From positions 1,674,001-1,738,000 of the forward strand of contig WSYJ01000060.1 of NCBI GenBank assembly GCA_020186115.1: 64,000 bases of DNA. The letters are read 5' to 3'. Shown here one piece after another: positions 1-9,600 of this stretch. Both the position numbers and the translations under genes were made by a program. The stretch's first letter is position 1. Every line of letters starts with the position of its first letter. The notes below the pieces were generated by a model that was not told the DNA's origin, did no database searches, and saw only the letters and a program-made list of their open reading frames with translations. The DNA comes from Histomonas meleagridis (Eukaryota; Parabasalia; Tritrichomonadida; Dientamoebidae).

Positions 1-911
1 GTAATATTTTTCAAGTAATAGCTTGATTCGAAGGCATAATATTCAATATCAGTTACAGTATCTGGAATTATATATATTACATTCGTTTTTCCTGCCGGAT
101 AACCGATGATTTTATTTAGAGCTTTGTTATAAATAATGCCATCATTATTATAATTTGCATAATTTGGATTATTTTCATCCACTATAATGTTCTGTAAACT
201 TTTGCATGCTCCAAATATGTTAACACTAATTGAAGTAAGAGTGCTTGGAATTGTGACACTTGTTATTGAATAACAATGCAGAAATGCATTTGTTCCTATT
301 GAAGTAACTGAACTTGGAAAGACAATATCCTTTAATGACACACATACCTTGAATGCAAAATCACCAATTATATTTACACTTTCACCATTTACTACTGTTT
401 TTATATCATAACATTGCTCAAATGCACTTCCTTCAATTGCAGTTACCAAGTCACCAATTTCAACAGAAATTAGCAAATTCCAATTATAAAATGAATAGTA
501 ACCAATAGCAAAATCACCATTAATGTTAAGGTGTATTGCTTCATCCTTGTAATCTTGTGTGAATTCACTGGAATCTGTTATATAAAGCGTTTTTGTATCA
601 GCATCGAATACTTCTATGGTATGCACTATAAATATTAGAAACACAATTATGATCAGACAATTTGGATATTTTATTTTTGTGATAATATCATTGCATATAG
701 ATTTCTTATTGTTCAATGTAATAAGAAGCAAATGGTAAACTAAATAAAAACGAATACAGCTTTGAACAAAACTATACAAATGCTTTAACCAATGAGTTAA
801 ATTGAAATAACGATTTATTATGTTTCTTTCCAAGATTTGAAATAGAGTGGAATTAGAAGTTGAACTTATTATAATTAAATTTTCATTGATAATTGGCGTA
901 GAAAACAACAT
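1..911 (-). CDS. BspA-like leucine-rich-repeat (LRR_5) membrane protein, 3' end outside window
   Basis: The frame runs off the left edge, leaving about 303 residues from the first ATG. Residues about 83-100 are a hydrophobic segment (LIIVFLIFIVHTI), followed by an ectodomain with BspA/TpLRR repeats such as VTSIGTNAFLHCYSITSVTI and the non-repeat island typical of this family (NPNYANYNNDGIIYNK). Trichomonads carry hundreds of such genes, thought to be surface adhesins; that role here is inferred from the family. The same frame stays open upstream to about 1178 without an ATG, so the N-terminus is uncertain and the 5' end may be degraded. The LRR identity is firm. Whether the gene is intact cannot be judged because the C-terminus is missing. 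Confidence 0.75.
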   Translation of the reverse strand, partial: MLFSTPIINENLIIISSTSNSTLFQILERNIINRYFNLTHWLKHLYSFVQSCIRFYLVYHLLLITLNNKKSICNDIITKIKYPNCLIIIVFLIFIVHTIEVFDADTKTLYITDSSEFTQDYKDEAIHLNINGDFAIGYYSFYNWNLLISVEIGDLVTAIEGSAFEQCYDIKTVVNGESVNIIGDFAFKVCVSLKDIVFPSSVTSIGTNAFLHCYSITSVTIPSTLTSISVNIFGACKSLQNIIVDENNPNYANYNNDGIIYNKALNKIIGYPAGKTNVIYIIPDTVTDIEYYAFESSYYLKNI

Positions 912-1516
912 GCAATCTGATGGATAAAAATGTTTCTTAGATAATTTGAAAAAATGATTGTCTTCAATACAATAAAGTATATAATCAATGACAAAAACAT
1001 ATTCATGCTTACAATATGGGCGCAATTTTTTAGTGTTAGGTGTGATAAAATTTTTTGATACAAAATTTTGCGTGTTATCATTTCCAAAATTTTTGTTTAT
1101 TTCAGAAAATCTTAAAGGCCTTTTAATTGCATTTAAAATGGACACATATGTACAAAATGTATAAGTAATGATGGTTCATTTTGAAGATGAATGTCTCTTT
1201 AGCTAACCACAAAATCGAATGTAAACTATTCAAAAAAGCATTGAATTTGCGTCTAACTGTTATGATTTGTGAACACCAGAAAAAAAACAACTTCAATTGA
1301 AACAACTTTTCAAAAAGTTGTGCCTTATACGGTTTTTGCACATGGAAATGTCATTCAGACGTTGGGTTCTCTATATGTGTAATATAAAAGATAAAAACAA
1401 TTACTCAAGTGAACAAAGGCAAAAATGATTTGCATTCGCATGCGCTCATATAAATTTGTTCTAAAGATTTCGCTTGGATTCATAAAACAGTAAAAAATTT
1501 TTTTTATTAAAAACGC

Positions 1517-3676
1517 TCAGCAAATGGTGCAAACGTTGGCATCCGGATCACTCGGGATGTCGTTAGGCAAAGTGGGCTTTTCATTCGCATTTTTGTTATC
1601 GTTTGTGTTATTATTTTGTTCGTTTCTGTTATTTTGGTTAGCGTTTTTCTCATTATTATTGTTTTGGCTATTATTCGCATTATTATTTTGTTCGTTTCTA
1701 TCATTTTGTTTATTATTCGCATTATTATTTTGTTCATTACTATCATTTTGGTTAACATTTTGATTATCATCATTTGGCTCAACAACTTCTTCTTCCTCTT
1801 CCTCCTTTTCGTCAGGTTCGTTAATTCTCTCCAATCGTGCGATATCGCTTATCAATTTCTCCTTTTTATTATTTATTTCTTCCGATTCCACAGTATTTAC
1901 ATTTGGTTTCCATGCAAGTACTTCTTTAATTAATTCCTCGATTTTCATCTTTGTTTTATTTGATAATTTTTCATTAGTTTTATTTTTTCTTCTTATTTTG
2001 TAACAAAATGATTTCAAGTCATTAAGTTCGGTTGCGATTTTTTCTTTCTTTTTTTGTTTGATTTGGAATTCTTTTTCTGCCTCTGCTAATCTTTTTCTTT
2101 CTTTCTTGGACATACTTCCTGCATTATTACTGATTTTAATACTTTCACTATTACCTGTTGTTTCATCTACTGCTGAAACGTGTAAAATTCCATTTTCGTC
2201 AACGAAAAACTTCACTTTAATTTTTGGCTTTGAATTTGATGGTTGATCTAATGCCAAAACGAAACTTCCCAAAAAATTATTTTCATTGAGATCTTCACTT
2301 TCTCCTTCATATATTTCGATATATACAAAAGATTCATTCTTTTCTTTTGAAGTGAAATCATCTTGTACTCTTTCGACTGGTATTTGTGTATTACGTTCTA
2401 TAAATTTACACATTCTATTATCAACATTTAAACCTAATGATATTGGTACAACATCTTCCATTGACTTAATACCAGGAGGAGGATTACCCTTAAGTATAGC
2501 TGCTTGAATTGCTGCACCATATGCAACTGCTGTTCGTGCTTCAATGTTTTGGCGTATTTTTTCATTGCCAAAGTAATTACCAAGCATCTTCTTGATATAT
2601 TGAATATTTGATGAGCCTCCAATAAGAACTACGTCTGTAACTTCTGTCTTCTCCATTCGAACATCGGATAAAACACGTTTGACAGTATCTAATGTTGAAT
2701 CAAATAAATCTGAACATAATTTTTCAAACTCACTTAAGGATATTGTTCTGAATATTTGTTTGTTTTCATATATATTTGGACAATGAATCGTAGCATTGTT
2801 CGATTTCGATAATGTTATTTTCGTGTTCTCACATTTCCGTTTTAACTCAGCTAACGAACGTGGGATTTCACGTAGATCAATTCCGTGAATTTCTTTAAAA
2901 ATGTCTGCAATATAATCAACAAGTCGCATATCAAAATCTTGGCCACCTAAATGAGTGTTACCAGCAGTTGCTAAAACTTTAAACTTCCCATCATATACTT
3001 CAAGTAATGAAACATCAAATGTACCGCCTCCTAAATCATAAACTAGAACAATATGTTGATCATCATCATATATACCAATGTTCTTATAGCCATATGCTAT
3101 TGCTGCAGCAGTGGGCTCGTTTATAATACGTAATACTTTGAACCCGGCAATAATACCAGCATCTTTGGTGGCTTTGCGTTGCGCATCATTAAAATATGCT
3201 GGTACTGTAATGACTGCTTCACTGACATTGCAACCTAAAAAGTTTTCTGCATTTTGCTTAACTTGACCTAAAATCATGGCTGAGATTTCTTCTGGATAAA
3301 ATTGTTTCTTCTCATCTTCCAAGTCAATTTCGATAACTGGTCGATCATTCTTGCCTTTTACAACTTTAAATGGCCAATGTCGGAGATACTTTTGAACATC
3401 TTTATACCTTTTTCCAATCATACGTTTGGAATCATAAATCGTATTTTGTGGAAACATTGGTGCATTATTGGCTGCTTCATCAGCAAGTAATCTTTCATCC
3501 TTTTTTATTAAAACCATAGATGGTATGGTCGAATTATTCATCAAACTTGGAATACATTGAAGTTCATCATCACTATAAATAGCAGCACATGTATAAGTAG
3601 TACCAAGATCGATTCCAATTGCAATACTTTGTTTTTCGTTTTGTCTTCTCGCTGAACGTTCACGGAACCGGTTCAT
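1517..3676 (-). CDS. Hsp70-family chaperone with Asn-rich tail and CTIC terminus
   Basis: A 719-residue ATP-dependent chaperone. The nucleotide-binding domain (about 15-405) has GIDLGTTYT, the VITVPAYFNDAQRKATKDAG and INEPTAAAIAYG stretches, the phosphate-2 motif DLGGGTFDVS and LIGGSSN. The interdomain linker reads DVVPISLGL. The substrate-binding domain and helical lid follow to about 640. An acidic tract then leads into a low-complexity Asn/Gln tail with a 14-codon repeat (NEQNNNANN...). The protein ends CTIC instead of the EEVD of cytosolic Hsp70s and lacks an ER-retention signal. The ATG at 3676 (MNRFRERS) is preferred; the longer frame from 3706 starts inside a poly-A/T run that translates as MAFFFF. 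A cytosolic or membrane-attached divergent Hsp70 is likely. Confidence 0.93.
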   Translation of the reverse strand: MNRFRERSARRQNEKQSIAIGIDLGTTYTCAAIYSDDELQCIPSLMNNSTIPSMVLIKKDERLLADEAANNAPMFPQNTIYDSKRMIGKRYKDVQKYLRHWPFKVVKGKNDRPVIEIDLEDEKKQFYPEEISAMILGQVKQNAENFLGCNVSEAVITVPAYFNDAQRKATKDAGIIAGFKVLRIINEPTAAAIAYGYKNIGIYDDDQHIVLVYDLGGGTFDVSLLEVYDGKFKVLATAGNTHLGGQDFDMRLVDYIADIFKEIHGIDLREIPRSLAELKRKCENTKITLSKSNNATIHCPNIYENKQIFRTISLSEFEKLCSDLFDSTLDTVKRVLSDVRMEKTEVTDVVLIGGSSNIQYIKKMLGNYFGNEKIRQNIEARTAVAYGAAIQAAILKGNPPPGIKSMEDVVPISLGLNVDNRMCKFIERNTQIPVERVQDDFTSKEKNESFVYIEIYEGESEDLNENNFLGSFVLALDQPSNSKPKIKVKFFVDENGILHVSAVDETTGNSESIKISNNAGSMSKKERKRLAEAEKEFQIKQKKKEKIATELNDLKSFCYKIRRKNKTNEKLSNKTKMKIEELIKEVLAWKPNVNTVESEEINNKKEKLISDIARLERINEPDEKEEEEEEVVEPNDDNQNVNQNDSNEQNNNANNKQNDRNEQNNNANNSQNNNNEKNANQNNRNEQNNNTNDNKNANEKPTLPNDIPSDPDANVCTIC
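1586..1775 (-). repeat. In-frame Asn/Gln-rich repeats of the Hsp70 tail
   Basis: Imperfect tandem repeats, including two near-identical 42-nt units beginning near 1671 and 1713 (reading ttattcgcattattattttg on the plus strand). They encode NEQNNNANN-type residues. The tract is likely to vary in length by slippage. Confidence 0.8.
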
Positions 3677-4897
3677 CGCTTTAATTAAAAAAAAAAAAAA
3701 TGCCACGAATATTCTGTTATAACAAAGAAAATAAAGTACTGAATTTCAATTTTTTTTTTTTTGTTTCTGAAGCTTCCACAAAAAATAAACAATATTGCCG
3801 GAGCTAACAAATGTCATTTATCGAAAAAGTTTTTGTTCATTACAATAATGGTGAGAAATTGAAATAGGAATGCAATTACTACAGGGATAGAACAGTAAAA
3901 ATTTATTATTTTTGGCTTTATACCAGTGTTAGAATGCTTATATTAGAACGTGTAACATGTATAATATATATTCGATCTACGTTTTTAAATGTTATTCTTC
4001 AATTTATTTATCAAAAAAACATGAATAAATGAATTTTTTAATTCAATTTTAGATGAAATTAGTTCTGATGGTATTATTTCTGAAGTAATTCAACAATTTC
4101 AGTGTAATTTTTTAAGGATGCTTTCATTAGTGCCGTTTAAAGTAGTTAAAATAATTTCCAAATATATTGGTGTTTCAAATTATTAATTTAGATTCCAAAC
4201 AAAACGAATAAATATCTATGACATTAATATCAATTCCTTTTTTTCCAATTAAGTTCAATGTTTCTTGATACAGATCCATAAGCCATAAATATTTTTTAGG
4301 ATTTTATTTTTCATAAAAAAAAGTTTCACGAGAAATATATTTCCATTTCTTGCTGTTTCATTAATAAAAACTTGAAATAAATAACCTAGAAATCCTGAAA
4401 AAAGTGAAAACGGTGAAGAAGATATTCATAGAAAAAAAGCTTCGATGTTTGAAATTTTTTCACATTCTAATATACACAGAAAAACTCGAACTTAAAATTC
4501 ATCATGACCGGAATAAGCAGGGGGACCAATGGGCGATTCTGTGGTGATATTACTTGATGTACATCAGGGTAGCCTGTTTTCCATTGAGATTTGAACGTTT
4601 TTCTCCACCATTACACCACTTACACTTTTAGAATTACTGCCTTTTCATAATGCATTATTATATGATACACTTTTTCGTCATAAGTGCACTTTTTGAAATT
4701 GAATAGTTTATGATTAATCCACAAATTACATCATTTGTTTCATCATTTTTTCCTATCACAAACCCCAAAATCTCTGCGGAAATACCAATTTCAAGTCCAA
4801 ATTCCAAGGCATCATTTTAAGAAAAATTAAACATGTTAACCCCAAATTAATGAAAATCATTGAAAACTTTTTTAAAATACTAAACCAATATCAGGGT
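3677..4897. other. Intergenic region with no convincing protein gene
   Basis: This AT-rich spacer lies between the 5' end of the Hsp70 gene and the 3' end of the GH19 gene. It has no frame worth calling. It holds homopolymer runs just upstream of Hsp70 (poly-A at 3688, poly-T at 3750) and one GC-richer island at about 4497-4620, listed separately. Confidence 0.6.
4497..4620. other. Candidate structured non-coding RNA locus
   Basis: A GC-richer island of about 120 bp inside strongly AT-rich spacer. It has several complementary segments: CAATGG (about 4527) with CCATTG (about 4580), GTGGTG (about 4541) with CACCAC (about 4613), and a perfect TGATGTACATCA palindrome in the middle. The first two pairings would interleave, so they are alternatives or a pseudoknot. 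The minus strand starts near a GTGTAATGG stretch. No tRNA cloverleaf fits; the gatttgaac box lacks a T-stem. SRP, snRNA and snoRNA were considered and none is supported. Confidence 0.2.
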
Positions 4898-5803
4898 TTA
4901 GAAGATTGTACAGGCCTTGTTGTAATAGGCTCTGCGTGATTCAAGTCCATTGTAGCCACCGTTAACTCTAAGAGTAACTTGTTCAACTGTAGCACCATTA
5001 GCGCATAAGCTGTTCATTCCATTGTTGTACCACCAGAATCCAGCTGATGTCCATGGGTAATATACAGCTACGTAATCAACACCTTGCATGACATTCTGAT
5101 CACCGATATAGTTAGCGAACGCTTGATAGTTATATCTACCAGTGAGTTGGATGTAACCACCGCCCTTGTACTTAGGTCCATCACCAGCGTAGATGTTACC
5201 AAGATCTGAGCGATATTCATAAGCTGTACCACTTGCAAGTTCCTTAGTATACTTACCAAGAGCTGATTCGTGTGCGCATTGTGAAAGGAAGTGAAGGAGT
5301 GAGTTACGGTTTGTGATTCCGAATCTTGAGAGACAGTTATTAAGATCATTGATGATTGAGCTTGATGTATCAACCCATCCGAATGCTTGCATTTGTGCTG
5401 TTGTGACTGTTCCTGTTGTTGTTGTTGGGGTTGGAACTGGTGTTGAGCCACCACTGGATGATGATGGGATCTTAAGAACTTGACCAACATAAATTAAGTT
5501 TGCATTGCTGATACCATTGAGTGAGCAAATAGCGGAAACTGTGGTACCATATTTTGATGCAATTGCGGAAAGTGTATCACCTGATTTAACTGTGTATGTT
5601 GTGTATGAGGATGAGCTACCACCATCATCAGAAACTTTAAGAACTTGACCAACATAGATTAAGTTGGCGTTTGTGATTCCATTCCATGCTTGAAGTTGTG
5701 CAACTGTTGTGCCATATTTTACGGCAATTGCTGAAAGAGTATCGCCGGATTGCACTGTGTAGTACGTCGCTGAAGAAGCAAGCGCTACCAAAAAGGCAAA
5801 CAT
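4898..5803 (-). CDS. Secreted two-LysM, GH19 (chitinase/lysozyme-like) hydrolase
   Basis: 301 residues. A short signal peptide ([11 protein letters not shown]) is followed by LysM repeats at about 14-57 and 67-110 (each with [13 protein letters not shown] and [12 protein letters not shown]), a Pro/Thr/Ser linker (113-133) and a GH19-type domain to the end. E179 in CAHES is the likely acid catalyst. The segment around 208-223 ([17 protein letters not shown]) and [12 protein letters not shown] near the C-terminus are typical of the bacterial/phage branch of GH19. LysM domains bind N-acetylglucosamine polymers, so peptidoglycan or chitin is the expected substrate. The ATG at 5803 is chosen because it opens directly on the signal peptide; the longer frame starts only with TTG. 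Composition is GC-richer than the neighbours, which fits a bacterial origin. Confidence 0.9.
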   Translation of the reverse strand: MFAFLVALASSATYYTVQSGDTLSAIAVKYGTTVAQLQAWNGITNANLIYVGQVLKVSDDGGSSSSYTTYTVKSGDTLSAIASKYGTTVSAICSLNGISNANLIYVGQVLKIPSSSSGGSTPVPTPTTTTGTVTTAQMQAFGWVDTSSSIINDLNNCLSRFGITNRNSLLHFLSQCAHESALGKYTKELASGTAYEYRSDLGNIYAGDGPKYKGGGYIQLTGRYNYQAFANYIGDQNVMQGVDYVAVYYPWTSAGFWWYNNGMNSLCANGATVEQVTLRVNGGYNGLESRRAYYNKACTIF

Positions 5804-6664
5804 AATAATGCTTCGATAACGCTTTTCACAATTCCCGGAAACCGAAGCTTTCAATTTTTAATGGGGGGTAATTGTGATGAATTCATTTTGTTTGTTTTTT
5901 AAATAAATATATTTTCGAACACATGAATATTTATTAAATTATATTTATATAAAATAAAAAAGATATTATAATAACAATATATATAAATTAGATTTATAAT
6001 TGCTATTAAGGATTTGGAGATTTGTTCATTTGGTTTTGATGTGTCATTTGCCACAACGATTGTGTGGTATAAAGCTATGAAATTTCCGCATCATTCTCTC
6101 AAAAAAAATTTTAGCTTCAGAAACCCAATACAATTTTTTGTGAGATTTCAAAATTCACTTTTTGATATCATGATAGGCCGATTATTTAACACGAAAAAGA
6201 GTTTATCCTTTTTAAAAAGTCGATCCGATGATTCATTTTTATCCTTCCATACAGTTGTCCAAACCCAATATCGTACAGATGTAACCAAAGCCATAGTATC
6301 TCTAATGTTTTTGGAGTCTGTATTACGAGGAAATATTAGATATGTAGGTTTTATTAAATCATCCGAAAAAAAAAAAAAAAAAACAAAGTCTTTTAATTTC
6401 CCATTATATAAAACTATAATTGAATCATTTTTAAATATATGTATAATAGCAAAACACAAATTGCAAATTTTTATCAATTTTGATAATTATCAAGAAACAT
6501 AATATCGTTGAACTCTAAAAAAAGACGACGTAATTAATTAAGTCCTTAATTCACGACTAATCCCAAACCTTTTTATTAATATTTTTCCTCCAAAAAATGA
6601 TTTGTAACAAATTTCGTTTACTATTTCCGCTTCAAATAAGTCACAAAACATTAACATTTATTAA
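5804..6664. other. Spacer with overlapping unassigned open frames
   Basis: Two opposed frames overlap here: plus 6014-6502, open only from TTG, and minus 6148-6477, 109 codons from an ATG and interrupted by a poly-Phe run from a homopolymer at 6366. The minus frame has somewhat protein-like text (PTYLIFPRN, VRYWVWTTVW). Neither resembles a family I know. This could be a decayed gene or chance openness in AT-rich DNA, so no gene is called. Confidence 0.4.
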
Positions 6665-9600
6665 TTAAACATATTCTATTTGATCGTGTGGGAACACTTG
6701 AATAATTCCATTACTACAAATACAAATAATTGATGAAATTATCGGGTCATACAGAACGTATTTCACGTTACCGCTTACCTTATCTATTTGTTGTATGCAC
6801 TCTGGCCGAAATGCTTCGAACATGAACAATTCATTTTCATCATTAGTAAACACGACATAATCGAAACACGACGCGGTGCTAAACGTGAAAACAGATTTAA
6901 CCTTTCGCGCGAATCTTCTTTTCTTAATCACTTCGCCATTAACGCTTAATAGCATTATGAAATCATCAGTAAACACAACAATAAATGACCATTTCTTTGT
7001 GATGATAATCGAGTTCACAGTCGATCCAATGTGTACTTTGTTGACACAGTCACCTGTAACTAATGAATGAACACTTAAATATCCATCAATCGTCACAACA
7101 ACAAAAATCTTAAATTGTGGTTGTGAACTAATTAAATATATTGGCGCTGAAGCACACATTAATACTTTGTCTATTCTTGAAGTAAATATCATCGTTCGAA
7201 CAGTGGTTGTATCGGAGCAGTAAAGTATTGAATTGTCGCAGCATACAAAAAGTGGATTTTCTGATTGAACGAAAAAAGTGTCAACGGGTTCAAGATTCTT
7301 TAAAAGTTCTAATGAACAGCTTTTAGGATTAAAAATAACAAGTTTCTTAGTGTAGCCTGAGACATGCGTACGATTTTTGATGTTATATGGAAATTGTTCA
7401 TCACTAAGTGAAGCTTTAATTTGTGGATATGTTTCAATTCGAAGCATACGAAACATTTCTCGGTTGGAAAGGATTTGTAAGTAGAAGACTAAAGGTTCTT
7501 CACGTGATAATATACAAAATGATATTTTGATATTTTTGAGTCTAAGCTTCATGGATTTAGATGGAATCTCCGGTTGAATAAGTTTTCGTGCGATATGTGG
7601 TTTGTTGAAAAGTTGTTCATTTGGTGAATCTTTTGGCATCTTATAACCAAAAATTTGGTCAATGAACAAATGAAGCTTTTGTGATACTGCAGGAGATTCA
7701 AGGATCTTACGGTGTTGATATATAAATCCGAAATCATTGAAAAATTGTTGAGGCAAGAAAAAGCTTTCTGGAGAAACAACAGTTTGTTCATCTGGAAGTA
7801 AGCTATTAAACACAGTAAAGTCACGTCTTTGTTTTAAGTTAAAGTTTTGTAAAATAGCCGGAAAGACTGGATAATGCTTGGAATCGTTAAACGTTCTCCC
7901 GCTCAAAATGTTCAGTTTCATAAGGTATTCAAAATTGGAAATGAGACCTTTACGCCACCTAACGGTTATTGGGAAGTCGTTAAACAACGATGACGACGGT
8001 TTCTTTTGAATTATTTGAACGTTTGGAAGGGAAATTTTTGGTAAATTATTTTGGACTTTAGGAAAATCGTTTTGATCAAAACTTACTAAGAATGTACGAC
8101 CATTAATAAGGTAAAATTCTAAAGAGTTTGTTATATTTGAATTATTTGTTTTTCTTGTTAATACAATTCGAATTAAATGTGATTCAAAAACAACTTTACC
8201 AATCTGTACAAGATTATTAAACAGTTGGAATAAAACTCGTTTCTGACTTGAATATTTTATAAGTTCGCATTCACATGAAAAGATTGGATCAGTAACTTTA
8301 ACACTTCGAGTTCCTTTAGTTTTTTGTGTTACACGTTTCATCTTCATTGGGCAATAATATATACAAAATGTTTTATCTCTTTTAATTTGTTTGTCATCAT
8401 TTTGGTTTTCATTTTGAGTTGGCCTTATATCCTTTAAACGGTTTTCCTCTTTTTGAATTTTGTCGAGTGACTTCACTTCTGCGTTGTCAGAATTCTGTTC
8501 AATTCCGAGTCCAGCTGTTGAAATTCTTCTTGAAATCAATTGAATCTGTGGCAAAATACTACTTATCGTACATTTATATGAATACAATTCGTTTTGAATT
8601 ATTTCATCGAAATCCTTTAATTTATCATTATAAATTTTATCTTTAGTTAAGAAATATTTGAAAATTATGATCAAAGGTTCTTCTTCGTTTTCATCTTCAT
8701 TCGATTCATTATGAAATTGTTGTATTTCATTGTAATATGATAATGCAATTTCAGCGCTATCTTTATCGATCCATTCCATTTCATTATTTAATCGAATTTG
8801 GAATGAAGTTTGAATTTGATTAACGTCGAAGTTACTTAAGTATTCGAAATCCTCGAGTTTATTAAATGATTTCTTTTCATTTTCGATTAAGTCGAAATCG
8901 AAATCGAATTGTTCGAAATCATTTAAATATTTATTATATTCATTTACTAAAATTTTATGATATTTTTGACAATTAATATGAAAGAATACGGAAGAAAAGA
9001 ATTTTTGTAGCAAGAATTTAACTTCATTAGTTTCTAATCTTTTAATCAAAATAAATGAAAAAATAAATGAATTAACAAATGATTCATCATAAGTGTTTGT
9101 AATATATTGAATAAGTTGTACAAAAACATTAAGATAATCAATGTTATCACAAAACGTTTCATCATTTGAACAAAAAACAGCAAAAATAAATGTCCACACA
9201 TTAATTCGTATGTCATTTTTCGCATTAAATGTAAGCATTACAATCCATATGATCCAAAACGTTGAGTTTTGATAAGCTTTAATTAACTTTTGCGAGTTAT
9301 CTTTCAGATAATCAATTAAATTATTCATACATTCATCGCCTAATTTAATGGCTAAGAGTACCAAAACAGATATCAAATTATGATACTCCGAAAGATGTTT
9401 CAACATTAAATTAAAGAATTCAACTGTTTGAGTTTTAAGATTTCTAAATATCGTAACAAAGAATGTATCGACGTTATCTTCTTTACCTATGAAATGTGTT
9501 ACTATTAATATTGCTTCATTAATTTCAATGTCATCATCAGATAAAAGTAATAAAAGTTGTGGAAAATGATTTTTTAAGTCGATTTTAGGTGAAAACTCTA

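Noticed and set aside
4574-4620. gatttgaac box suggesting a minus-strand tRNA
   Set aside because: The bases flanking it cannot form a 5-bp T-stem, and no anticodon arm or acceptor stem fits.
6014-6502. 162-codon plus-strand frame
   Set aside because: It opens only from TTG, contains a poly-Lys homopolymer run, overlaps an opposed frame and resembles nothing known.
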